From Paulinella micropora (taxonomy: Eukaryota; Cercozoa; Imbricatea; Euglyphida), in assembly GCA_009731375.1 (NCBI GenBank), contig BJOX01000053.1, positions 319,382-383,381 of the forward strand: a DNA stretch of 64,000 nt, in the 5' to 3' direction. How positions within the stretch are numbered: position 1 is the first letter of the stretch; the number at the start of each line of letters is the position of its first letter. Below the pieces are notes generated by a model, which made no database searches, was not told the origin of the DNA, and saw nothing but the letters and a program-made list of their open reading frames with translations. Made by a program: the position numbers and the translations under genes. Below are positions 36,170 through 45,379 of the stretch, piece after piece.

Positions 36170-36527
36170 GGCTACTGAATATAAATACCAAAAGATTATT
36201 TTTCTAAGCTATGATTTTGTGGGTAAATCATTTAACAAAAATATTCAAATGTCTTTCACACCTACCAGAATGAATGTAAAATTTATTCACTACTATAACG
36301 ACAAAACAGAGACAAAAACAAGAATTCTTTATATGGACAGAATTGGAATTATTGGAACATTTGCTGACAGCACCACTGCAAACATTTCAAACCTTAGTTA
36401 TAATTTGGGGATAGTAGGCTGGACAGACGTGCAATATACATTTAAAGTCCTTGAAACTGACAGCGGAAATATTGATACAGGAAATTTAGCGGGACGAATT
36501 GTTGTATGCCTAGAGTTTTTAGGCTGA
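36168..36527 (+). CDS. Viral protein of unknown function, beta-rich
   Basis: 119 residues from MATEYKYQKIIFLSYD to CLEFLG. Alternating hydrophobic pattern (MNVKFIHYYND, TRILYMDRIGIIG, VQYTFKVLET, GRIVVCLEFL) suggests a small beta-sandwich; intact. Its location just before the packaging ATPase in the morphogenesis block suggests a virion role. It ends TGA TAA and is followed at once by a four-way-junction element. Confidence 0.6.
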   Translation: MATEYKYQKIIFLSYDFVGKSFNKNIQMSFTPTRMNVKFIHYYNDKTETKTRILYMDRIGIIGTFADSTTANISNLSYNLGIVGWTDVQYTFKVLETDSGNIDTGNLAGRIVVCLEFLG

Positions 36528-36531
36528 TAAT

Positions 36532-36686
36532 GATATTTATCAACTACACTCTCGTTGCTACCGCAACTCCCGTTTGTTGATAAACATCGAACACCGATTT
36601 ATTTTAAACCATAAAAAAAAAGGATGTTTTAGAATATAGAGAGAAATCTTGCGATTAGCAAGATAGAAGCGCAATTCTAAAATATC
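36532..36686 (+). promoter_or_regulatory. Four-way-junction intergenic element 1
   Basis: GATATTT, arm ATCAAC/GTTGAT, then AAACATC...GATGTTT, arm TAGAAT/ATTCTA (with inner ATCTTGC/GCAAGAT), then AAATATC. The outer ends pair. The ATPase ATG follows the last base directly. Confidence 0.8.
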
Positions 36687-37456
36687 ATGATAAAGATTAA
36701 CAATGTCAAAGTTAAGCCAGTAAAGCAGGATGGAAATGGAGACAAAAAAGCAAAAGGTTATAAATTATTCAATGAGCCGTATGCTAATATATTTCTACTT
36801 GCCAGAAAAAAGAGCGGGAAAACGACAGCACTCTTTGAGATACTGAAACGGACTACAGACAGAAAGACCCGTATTGTTATTATTGCTTCAACAATTCACA
36901 AGGACTACATTAATAAAGCAATGGTAAAGCACTTTAAGAACAGAGGCAACCCCATGGCAATATATACCTTTCTTAAATCAGATGGGGTGAATGTCATTGA
37001 TTATGAGTTAGACAAATTGAATAGAGATAACGAAGAGCAGGAAGGCGAAATCAAAGATGAAGAACCGATGGAGAAACCACAATTTTTATACTTTGGAAAA
37101 GAAAAGAAACAGAGCGCCGCGGAGGCACCAAAAGAGAGGCCAAGCAAGTATATTTCGCCAGAGGTTGTTTTTGTTTTGGACGATTTAGGAAGTGGATTAA
37201 GAGACAAGTCCGTAAGTGATTTGTTAAAAAGAACAGGCACTATAAATCAAAGGTGATTGTGTCAAGCCAGTATTTGAACGACCTACGGCCAGAAGCCATT
37301 AAGCAGTTAGATTATTTATTAATCTTTCCAGGCCAGTCTCAGGACAAAATGGAACTCGTGTATAAGCACTTAGACCTATTTGATTTTGATTACTTTCTTC
37401 AAAAGTATCACGAAGCAACAAAGGAACGATTAATTTTCTTTATGTCTAAAGTGTAG
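36687..37456 (+). pseudogene. FtsK/HerA-type genome-packaging ATPase, one frameshift
   Basis: Motor that pumps viral DNA into the capsid. Walker A: LLARKKSGKTTALFE; Walker B: VVFVLDDLGS. After it the frame is lost at an A-run (37225-37229); the next frame continues with VIVSSQYLNDLRPEAIKQ and LIFPGQSQDKMELVY, the conserved end of this family. Length of about 256 codons is normal for Polinton-like viruses. One base in the A-run would restore it, so a sequencing error is a real alternative. Confidence 0.88.
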
Positions 37457-37498
37457 ACGATGAGTTGAGAAAAAACTTTGCTTATCGGTTGAAGTAAT

Positions 37499-37640
37499 GA
37501 TATTTGACAATTTCACTCTCATTCGTTTCACTCATTCTCGTTTATTGTCAAACATCGAAACCATTAAAGCAACACCGATGTTTAAAAACACACGAAAATG
37601 AGCGCAGCGAATGAGAGTGTGGATTTTTTAATATCTTTTA
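37499..37640 (+). promoter_or_regulatory. Four-way-junction intergenic element 2
   Basis: GATATT, arm GACAAT/ATTGTC, AAACATCG/CGATGTTT, arm AAAACACAC/GTGTGGATTTT, AATATC. The loop of the second arm (GCGAATGAGAGTGTG) is the reverse complement of the first arm's loop (CACTCTCATTCG), extending the symmetry. Confidence 0.8.
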
Positions 37641-37720
37641 ATTAATTATTTTTCTGTATAATATATGCCAGTATCACCAGTGATAATTTCACAACCATCA
37701 GGATATAACATAATCCATCA

Positions 37721-37966
37721 ATGCCACAGAAGGGAGGAAAAAAGAAAACCAAGAAGAAGAGTGGGCAAAAAGGGGGAAAGATTAACTGGGCTAAAGTTGG
37801 AAAAACGGCCTTGGCTGTTAATAAATTCCTTCGCGATAATAAGGTTATCTCTAGGACTGCGGGGGCATTGAGTAGCATTGGGGTACCTTACGTGGGAAGT
37901 GTTAGTGCTACAGCATCAAAACTTGGTTATGGTAAGCAACGAGGAGGGGCTGTAAAGTTCAGATGA
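37721..37966 (+). CDS. Small basic virion protein
   Basis: 81 residues, start MPQKGGKKKTKKKSG. Lys/Gly-rich N-terminus, then a helical, Gly/Ala/Ser-rich segment (NKFLRDNKVISRTAGALSS) ending in GGAVKFR. Small Lys- and Gly-rich proteins at this position are common in Polinton-like viruses and are thought to bind DNA or the inner capsid; assignment by position and composition. Ends TGA directly before element 3. Confidence 0.6.
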   Translation: MPQKGGKKKTKKKSGQKGGKINWAKVGKTALAVNKFLRDNKVISRTAGALSSIGVPYVGSVSATASKLGYGKQRGGAVKFR

Positions 37967-37967
37967 A

Positions 37968-38119
37968 GACATTTGACAATTTCACTCTCATTTGCTTCGC
38001 TCATTCTCGTTTATTGTCAAACATCGAAAACCTATTTATTTTTTCCAAAAAGAAAAAACGATGTTTTAGAATAAGAGAGATATCTGACGATCAGTCAGAT
38101 TGAGCGCAATTCTAAAATA
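37968..38119 (+). promoter_or_regulatory. Four-way-junction intergenic element 3
   Basis: GACATTT, arm GACAAT/ATTGTC, AAACATCG/CGATGTTT, arm TAGAAT/ATTCTA with inner ATCTGAC/GTCAGAT, AAATATC. The ATG at 38124 follows within five bases. Confidence 0.8.
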
Positions 38120-38123
38120 TCAA

Positions 38124-40315
38124 ATGGTTGCTAAAAAGACTAATAAGAAAAAGCCAAAAGTCCGTCCCCCTGCGGGTTTATAGGAATAAAAGCGGGAGGC
38201 CTTATATTATCCAGAAGGGTAAAAAATATTATCTTAATTTTGGTAAGAAAACAAATGATTTAAGCACATTACAAATTGTTAAACTTTTTATGAAATATAT
38301 TGGTAATAAGCCAAAGTCGCAAAGGGCTAGTCGCAAACCAAGGGAAAAAATAATCAAATCAGAGTTCAATCGTCTTGAACACGAGAACAGAAACCAGATA
38401 CAAAGCAACTTACAAAAGAAATATGAGTTAATACATGATGAGGAAGAAAATGAAAAGAAGAAGAGGGAAGATGTGATAGAAGAAAAGAAAAGGCTAGAAC
38501 GAAAAGACATGGCAGATGCTAAGGAAAGACAAGATATAATTGATATGGAACATAAAAGAGAACTGGCGGAGAGTAATGAAAGAAAGGAAAAATAGATAGA
38601 ACATTAAGAAGGGAGCAAAAACTCATAGAGGATGTAAAATATGAAGAAGACAGAAAAAATAGGATACAAGCATTACCACCCAATCTCCAACCAGTTGGAG
38701 ATAATGCGCAATATCAATATATTATGCCACCGCAATATGGACAGCCACAACAAGCACAAGCACCGCCACAAGCACCACCATTAGCACCACCATTTGGAGC
38801 ACCACCACAAGCACCACCATTAGATAATCTAGGAAATGAAGCACCATTGAAAACAAAAGAACAATATGAGGAAGAAAAAAAGCAAAAGCAGAAAGATATT
38901 GAAACACTGAAATTAGCAGGATATACAGATAATTTCATAAAAAAGATGAGTCGTAAAGACTTACAAAAAGCCAGTCAGGATATTCAGACTGCTATAGCCA
39001 CAGCGACATCTTTAGAGGAACAGAAAAAGTTAGCAGAAGAATATAAAGAAAAACTTGAAAAGGAAGAAAAGAAATCAGAAGAAAAGTGTAAGCATTTTTT
39101 TAATTTCTGGATTTTCAAAAACTTATCACCCAAACATTACTATAAAAGAGTTAGCACAGGCTTTAAAAAAGAGACTAGATAGTGAAGGTCATAAAAAATT
39201 AAATTACAAAGACACTTCAAAGTGGATGATTGACATGATTAAAAGGTTTAATATTGATGTTGGAAATGAAGAGAAAAATGTGAAAAGAAAAGTAGCAGAT
39301 TATGCTAGATATGAAGAGTATATGCGTATTAATGAACAAAAAGTGACTGGAGGGGATTTCACCCCCTACCATACCCCCAAGCGTCGCGTAGACAACCATA
39401 CCCCCAAGCGTCGCGTAGACAACCATACCCCCAATCGTCGCGTAGACACTGGAGCGAAGACATTAGAAAAATTAATTGATAAGGTATTTTCAATAAAAAT
39501 AATTAAAAAATATCTATCCCGCAATGATTGGAAACACACAATGAATAAAAAGGACTTTGTAAAAACTCTAACTGGTAAAATGACTATAGACCCAAATGTG
39601 GATAAACAAGTTTCAGCGGATTGAAATGTTGATGAAGGGATGCCACCCCCTATCATTACTACGTCATTAGAGCCACAGCCAGAGAAGCAACCAGAGCCAC
39701 AGCCAGGGGAGGGGATTTCACCCCCTACCATACCCCCGAGCGTCGCGGAGACGCCAGCAAGAGGAGCCAGAGCAACAGCAAGAGGAACCACAGCCCGAGC
39801 CAGAGCCAGAGCAGAATGGAGAGGGTCGCGGTTTAATGACTAATGAAATAGGTGACATAATGAAAAAATATGGATGGTATCTCGGAGCAATAGCCAGTGA
39901 TGAAATCTACATGTTGAAGCCCGGAAGCAGAAAACGATACGGATTTATTATGAATTTGGACAATCACAAGCAAGCAGGGTCTCATTGGATCGCAGTATGG
40001 ATAAGTCTAGACAAAGACAGGTCAGTGGAAGTCTATGACCCTTTAGCACTTTATGAGCCAACAGAAGACTTTCAACAACAAATGAAACAACTAATAGACA
40101 AAAGCCATCCCGATAGTTATTTGTTAATGAAGGTCAATCAAGTAAAACAACAGTCAAACACCTCAGACACGTGTGGTTGACATAGTATGAGATTTTTAAT
40201 GGAGCGAGCGAAAGGCAACAGGTTTAAGTTTGCTAGCGGTTATACAGACCTTAAAGAAGAAGAAGCGGAGAAATTAAAAGCACAGAATGGGTATGGTTTT
40301 GACACCTTTTTATGA
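38124..40315 (+). pseudogene. Large coiled-coil/Pro-rich protein fused to a C48-type cysteine protease, broken
   Basis: Reads as one about 730-codon gene. Basic start (MVAKKTNKKKPK), coiled coil (ENEKKKREDVIEEKKRLE), Pro/Gln/Ala-rich stretch (38724-38830), second coiled coil, a repeat insertion (39353-39445), a Pro/Glu/Gln linker and a protease from about 39836. The protease has His in GSHWIAVW, acidic residue in VEVYDPL, Gln in KQQSNTSDTCG and Cys in DTCG, the triad of Ulp1/adenovirus-type maturation proteases that cleave capsid proteins. Breaks: C-run shift near 38168, shift near 38592, T-run shift near 39098, in-frame TGA at 39622, shift near 39790, TGA at 40178. Alternatively the protease is a separate gene starting at 39836. 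Confidence 0.75.
39353..39753 (+). repeat. GC-rich repeats inside a coding region
   Basis: CATACCCCCAAGCGTCGCGT is present three times in tandem (unit 27 bp, 39373-39445), preceded by GGGGATTTCACCCCCTAC. The same leader plus one unit recurs at 39712-39753, and a fragment (GCCACCCCCTATCAT) lies near 39642. They encode HTPKRRVDN in one place and PPSVAE in another, so the frame differs. Confidence 0.75.
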
Positions 40316-40426
40316 GCATCGCTTTCATTTCTTTTTCGCTTGCTCATAAATAATATATTTATTAATATAGGAAAACGATTTTCTAAAACCAACGAAAGCG
40401 TAGCGAAAGTTGGAATTTAGAAAATC
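40309..40426 (+). promoter_or_regulatory. Variant intergenic element: two hairpins
   Basis: TTTATGAGC...GCTCATAAA overlaps the protease stop; GATTTTCTAAA/TTTAGAAAATC with inner CCAAC/GTTGG precedes the penton ATG at 40428 by one base. The AAACATCG-type inner stem is lost, so this copy does not form the full four-way structure. Confidence 0.65.
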
Positions 40427-40427
40427 A

Positions 40428-41240
40428 ATGGAGTATAAGGGAGGAAGAAGTTCGGGTATCTATTACATAAATAGCAAAAACAGAATAACAGGCACGGACA
40501 GCGACTTTACACACGAAGTTAATATGAAGGGACTAGATAATCCCACACATTGTAAAATTCTTCATATCTATGTGCCGAAGTCGTATTACTCTGTCGCCAG
40601 TCCGTATAATACCTTTACACTTAGCGAAGAATGATATGAGGCTTTAATTACGATACCTGAGGGAAACTACACAATGAACAATCTAAAAAATAAGTTGTCA
40701 GAGGTGCTAACCGCAGACAGCCCAAATAATTATACTTATGTGGTATCAAGTAATAATACCAACATAGACCCAGAAGATGGAAAATTAACATTCAGTGTGT
40801 CAGAAAATAAAGGAATTCAACCGCGGTTTATATTTGATGATGATACCCGCATTCACGAAGTAATGGGTTTTGATAGAAACTCAACATATTTCTTTGCTAA
40901 TGATTTTATTAAATCGCCAAATGTAATTATTCTAACTGGCGAAAAGACTTTATACCTTCAATCGGACTTAGTTGGTGAAGGAGATAATCACGTGCTTCAA
41001 GAAATATATACGGCTAATGAAATTCCATTTGGAGCCGTTATATACGACGGCTCGGGAAGTGAATACGGAAAACGGCTATCTACAAGTTCAAGCAACGTGT
41101 ATCGGTTTTATCTTACAGACGAAAATGATCAGGCTATAAATCTTAATGTGTTAGGTATTGTTATGACATTGTTGATTTACAGAGAGACTAATTATTTTAA
41201 TTTATTTACATCATTTTTTAATTTGTTAAAGGTGAGGTAG
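40428..41240 (+). pseudogene. Penton (minor capsid) protein, single jelly roll, one in-frame TGA
   Basis: Forms the pentameric capsid vertices. Text typical of this family: IYYINSKNRITGTDSDFTHEV, HIYVPKSYYSV, then ITIPEGNYTMNNLKNKLSEV, MGFDRNSTYF and a long beta-rich end, about 270 codons. One in-frame TGA at 40632-40634 splits it with no frame change. I chose the ATG at 40428 because it directly follows the promoter-side hairpin. Confidence 0.82.
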
Positions 41241-41241
41241 G

Positions 41242-41403
41242 GATATTTATCAACTACACTTTCATTCGTTTCACTCATTCTCGTTTGTTGATAAAAATCG
41301 ATTGTAAGTAAGTTAATATCAATTATTTATTTTTTTTTAAAAATCAAATAGATGTTTTAGAATAAACGATAGTGCGAAGCACGAAGTGAAATTCTAAAAT
41401 ATC
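41242..41403 (+). promoter_or_regulatory. Four-way-junction intergenic element 4
   Basis: GATATTT, arm ATCAAC/GTTGAT, AAAAATCG...GATGTTT (partly decayed), arm TAGAAT/ATTCTA with inner TGCGAAGCA, AAATATC. It ends 10 bases before the capsid ATG. Confidence 0.8.
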
Positions 41404-41413
41404 AAAAACAAAA

Positions 41414-42887
41414 ATGCCAACTCAACACGGATGCGAACTAGATTTCAGTAAGACTGATTATATCAGTGCTTCGTATCGTTTGAATAAACTTGCTCCACGT
41501 GAGGGCTCTGCTTCATTTGAAGTCACAACTGCTGGAGGTAAAGAACGATCATTTGACCTTATCTCTAGGCCTTTTAACCTCGCTAGGTCTTATTTGAGTT
41601 TTACTTATACTATGAGAGCGGCAGGTGCCAACACTTATTCAAGAATTTTTATGGACTGCCTTTCACAAATTAGCCAGATACAACTTCAAACCCATAGCGG
41701 TGTTTATCTGTGCGACGTCAACAACCTCAGACATGTGACTAAGATGTTGTGGAAACCAGAAATGAGTTTGAAGGATTTCCTTGACCTTCCTAACCACGGC
41801 GATGCTAGTGGATATGGATGTATGCTCCAAAAGTGTAATGCTAACGGCTTGATTAACATTAGTGCTACTGAAGCAATTAGAACTGCCTTTCGTGCGGCCG
41901 CTGATGGTAAAAACGATGTTGCCGCCGCAACTCAGAACCTATTTCGAGAGCCAGTGATTTCTGCTCGTCGTCACGATGATGCTGCACTAACGACCGGAGT
42001 TGGAGCGCTATCCGCCGTAAATGTTAATTACAACGAGGCGAAGTATCTTGTGGGAAGTGGAGCGAATGCCGTTTCGGTCATTAATGTTAAAATTCCTTTG
42101 GGTATGATTATTAACACTATTTTCGCACTTGATAAGACTATTATGTTTCCAGAGATTTTGATTATGCGCATTGTGTGGAGTGCTACTGACAGAACGGGTT
42201 ATACGGTGACGAATGGTGCTGCTACTGCTATTAGCACTGCGAATGTTGGTAGTGCCGCTATGGCTGTATCCGCTGATGTCACCAATCTTGCCTTGTTTCT
42301 TGCGGTAGAAACGAACCCTGATGTCATTCAATCAATCAGCAGAAGATTGCTAGCCCAGAAGGTATGAACTTCAATATTGATTATCCCTATGTTTATAAGA
42401 ATTCAATTGGAGCAACCACAACACAAAACATTATTATACGATTTGACAGAGGCCACGGTCGCCGTTTGAAGAAGATTTATCATTCAGTTTTTAACAACGA
42501 AGAAAGAAAGAACACTGCTTATGACCATGATAATCGTACAGCAACAAAGATCGCTACTTTATACACTACTCTAGACGGAGCACGTCAGCAAGAGTTTAAC
42601 ATTGACTGCGCCGCTGAAGAAGACTATATGTACATGAAGCCAAAGATTGAGGGTTCGGCCTTGTTGAATAATGATGTGTATAAATACAACTGGTTTTGGG
42701 TTGATACTTGGATAATACCCGCCCGCTATGGAGCAAAGACCAAAATGAAATCAGTGGTTTGAGTCTTGATACTGATCGACGATGGGAGTTTATTGGAACT
42801 AATGCGGGAACTGCTCTTAACCACTACACCGTGGCGATCACTCAGCGAGAGGTTCCGGTTAAGGCGAATATGATTACAATCTCATAG
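41414..42887 (+). pseudogene. Double-jelly-roll major capsid protein, two frameshifts
   Basis: Main capsid building block, about 490 codons. First jelly roll: LISRPFNLARSYLSFTYTM, FMDCLSQISQIQLQTHSG, MLWKPEMSLKDFLDLP. Second, after a shift near 42340: NFNIDYPYVYKNS, GHGRRLKKIYHSVFNNEE, LDGARQQEFNIDCAAEED, YKYNWFWVDTWI. After a shift near 42745: LSLDTDRRWEFIG ... HYTVAITQREVP and a TAG stop. Both jelly rolls are otherwise well preserved, so inactivation looks recent, or the indels are errors. Confidence 0.88.
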
Positions 42888-43084
42888 ATATTTATGAGCA
42901 TCGCTTTCATCCAATGTTGAATTTTAAATAAAAATCAACATAACGCTCATTTTCGCTTGCTCATAAACATCGTGAAAGATTAATAGATTAAATATTTTTT
43001 TTTCTTGTATAATATAGTAAAACGACGTTTGAGAATAAACGAGAAATCTGTCGAAGACAGATAGAAGTGTCATTCTCAAATGTC
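42887..43084 (+). promoter_or_regulatory. Four-way-junction intergenic element 5
   Basis: GATATTT, arm ATGAGC/GCTCAT, AAACATCG...CGACGTTT, arm GAGAAT/ATTCTC with inner ATCTGTC/GACAGAT, AAATGTC. The first arm carries an extra hairpin (GTTGA...TCAAC). The start codon at 43080 lies inside the closing strand (AAATGTC). Confidence 0.75.
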
Positions 43085-44316
43085 TCACAAGAGAAATTTA
43101 ATCGCAGAAAATCCTGACTGCAAATTTATAAATGTCAGTGTTGGATATGATGGACACGTTGAAACTAATCATATGAAGACCGCTTTTGGTGAAACCCTAA
43201 CCAGTTCCTTAACCCCAGTATTACAGGAAATCTTTCCATATACCATTAATACACGAACATGGACAATAACAGAAACAAAGGCGAGTGTTTCATTTCTGAA
43301 TAATATGGCGGAATTAAAAACGACTGCTAATGCTACCGCTGATGCTAGTATGGTAAGCAAAAGAAAAATAAAATATCGCACTGGTATGGGTGTTGTAGCC
43401 CGCTTCACTGCTTTATGGACAACAGACGAAACCGAAGATTATTATTCGTGGATAGATATCGGAGAAAACGATTTATCTAATGGTTTCTACTTTTACAAAA
43501 CTAGAGATGAAGGAATGAGTATTCTACATTGTATAGGAGGAACCCCAAACGCATTTTATCAAGTGTATTGGGATGACCCGTGCGACGGAACAGGAGATAT
43601 GCCTGTATTAGACTGGACAAAGGGAAATGTATTTCAAATTCAATTTCAATACTTAGGTTTTGGTGCTATTAAGTTTTCTATTGAAAATCCAAAGACAGGC
43701 GAATTTCAGTTAGTCCATACAATTAGGTATGCGAATAACAATACGGGTGTCAGTCTGCGGAATACTACATTGCCCTTTGTAGCACGAATTGTTCATAATA
43801 ATGCTGGAGTTGGAATACAAAGGCTGAAGACAGCCAGTTGTACTTTGTTTGTTGAAGGCACCAACACTATTAATACAAGTATTACAAATACGGCGGAAGG
43901 GAGTGAAGCAGGTAATATAACTGAAAGCCCCATTTTAAGTATAACTGAAAGCACTATACAATAATAGCCTAACAAACTATTCAAATGTCTTTCCTTCATT
44001 GATAAGTATTACAAATGAAGATAGTAAGGCTAATGTCGTAAGAATGGTATTGAACGGAACACTGACAGAGGCGGGTTTTGCTGATGTTGATGCCAAAACT
44101 TCAATTGTAGATACAGACACAAAAGCAACTGCTATAGCAAACGGAACAACAATTTTTAAGATTTATGTTAATGCTACCTCAACTCAACAAATTAATCTAA
44201 GAACCTACGATATTCAATTAACCCCTGGCGATATTTTAACATTTACACAAAAGGCTGTGTCGGCGGGTGGAAATGGTAATATTAATGTTATTGCTAACTT
44301 TATAGAAGACCACTAG
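43080..44316 (+). pseudogene. Probable virion surface protein, beta-sandwich, one frameshift
   Basis: Starts MSHKRNLIAENPDCKF; middle has a lectin-like beta pattern (VVARFTALWTTDE, YSWIDIGENDLSNGFYFYKT, VFQIQFQYLGFGAIKF). It stops at 43962; in another frame the text continues NSLTNYSNVFPSLISITNED and ends NVIANFIEDH at a TAG in 44314-44316. About 410 codons if joined. Placement directly after the capsid protein suggests a decoration or receptor-binding role; family unknown. Confidence 0.6.
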
Positions 44317-44459
44317 ATATTTATCAACTTCACTCTCATTCGCTTCGCTCATTCTCGTTTGTTGATAAACATCGTAAAAAAATAATAAATTAAAAATTAG
44401 ATACGATGTTTGTAAAACACGCGGGAGCAGAAGGCGGGAGCGTGAATTTACAAATATCA
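44316..44459 (+). promoter_or_regulatory. Four-way-junction intergenic element 6 (best-preserved)
   Basis: GATATTT, ATCAAC/GTTGAT, AAACATCG...CGATGTTT, GTAAAACACG/CGTGAATTTAC, AAATATC. All four stems pair, with no unpaired base at the junction. It lies between two converging genes, so it cannot be a promoter here. Confidence 0.85.
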
Positions 44460-44473
44460 TTTACTTTATTTTT

Positions 44474-44809
44474 TTAATATCTGTCTTTTACAATACGAAT
44501 AACATCGCTCACACTAGTGGCTATCTCTTCACCTTCACTCGCAATCTCAAACATGTTTGAGATATTTAATATACATCCTTCTTCTGTACATTCTGTAGCA
44601 TTCGCTGTAGAATGTATGCTTTCTTCTATATCTGTTATAGCCTCCAACGGAATAACTACTTTCACATTGTCATCCCTTGGCTTGTATTGCTCATAGAAAG
44701 AAACAATGTCAGTCTTAGTCCATTTGATTGTTGGCTTTTTGACATCTCCATCAAGCTTCCATTTTTCAATTTCATTCAAGTAGTCTTGCTTGGTGCTCAA
44801 GTCTGTCAT
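44474..44809 (-). CDS. Viral protein of unknown function
   Basis: 111 residues from MTDLSTKQDYLNEIEKW; Trp/Lys-rich N-terminal half (IKWTKTDIVSFYEQYKP), acidic C-terminal half (ESIHSTANATECTEEGC ... EIASEGEE). Intact. Starts right next to element 7 and converges on the surface-protein gene. No family recognised. Confidence 0.55.
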   Translation of the reverse strand: MTDLSTKQDYLNEIEKWKLDGDVKKPTIKWTKTDIVSFYEQYKPRDDNVKVVIPLEAITDIEESIHSTANATECTEEGCILNISNMFEIASEGEEIATSVSDVIRIVKDRY

Positions 44810-44810
44810 T

Positions 44811-44987
44811 GATATTTTAGAATTGCGCTCCCAATCTCAAACTTGTTTGAGATATCCCGCTTATTCTAAAACATCGGAAAAAAATAAATAAATGGAGACG
44901 ATGTTTGTAAAATGTTTTTGTTTTTGAAGTAGTCAAAAACAAAGATACACGTGAGCGGTAGCGGGAGTATGGATTTACGAATATCAG
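44811..44987 (-). promoter_or_regulatory. Four-way-junction intergenic element 7, reverse orientation
   Basis: On plus: GATATTT, TAGAAT/ATTCTA with inner ATCTCAAAC/GTTTGAGAT, AAACATCG/CGATGTTT, GTAAA/TTTAC, GAATATC. The TAGAAT arm, which elsewhere precedes plus-strand starts, here precedes the minus-strand ATG at 44809, so the arm type follows gene direction. Confidence 0.8.
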
Positions 44988-45271
44988 AAGATATTTTTTA
45001 CTTCACTTTTAATGTCTGTAAATTTATCAAACCACGGCTGTTTCATAACCCATTCAAGGTATGGCTTATCAATAACCGCTACATCTTGAATTTTCTTACC
45101 TTTATACTTACCAAATGGAAAAGTATCCCTTGGCTTGCTTGCCCGTCCATTTTCAATCATTTGGATTTCGTCAGTAATTATCTTTTTAACATCGGTAAGA
45201 GAAAATGTTTCTTTTTTATTTTCAATAGAGAGTTTCTCAAACTTCTCACATAGTCTGGTGAGGGTGGTCAT
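44984..45271 (-). CDS. Small protein with ExoX-C-like FGKYKG motif
   Basis: 95 residues. After a helical start (LCEKFEKLSIENKKETF) comes TFPFGKYKGKKIQDVAVIDKPYLEWVMKQPWF, the pattern of the small domain found at the C-terminus of ExoX-like exonucleases and in phage and virus proteins near replication genes (GKYKG, then YLxW). It probably assists DNA processing; no nuclease catalytic residues are visible. Encoded just downstream of the polymerase on the same strand. Confidence 0.6.
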   Translation of the reverse strand: MTTLTRLCEKFEKLSIENKKETFSLTDVKKIITDEIQMIENGRASKPRDTFPFGKYKGKKIQDVAVIDKPYLEWVMKQPWFDKFTDIKSEVKNIF

Positions 45272-45320
45272 TAGTCTATATAGACTGGTAAAAAAATTTA
45301 TAGAAAAAAATTAATTAATT

Positions 45321-45379
45321 GATATTTATGAGCATCGCTTTCATTCGCTATGCTCATTTTCGCTTGCTCATAAACACCG
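45321..45379 (-). promoter_or_regulatory. Partial intergenic hairpin at the polymerase 3' end
   Basis: GATATTT, ATGAGC...GCTCAT, AAACACCG: the first half of the four-way unit only, overlapping the end of the polymerase frame. Consistent with a 3'-end role for this half. Confidence 0.6.

Noticed and set aside
42364-42762. A second independent capsid gene downstream of the first
   Set aside because: Its text is the second jelly roll of the same major capsid protein; no spacer element separates them, unlike real gene borders here.
43080-43964. Minor capsid (penton) protein
   Set aside because: The penton signature (NRITGTDSDF, IPEGNYT) is at 40428-41240; this gene has a different beta-sandwich pattern.
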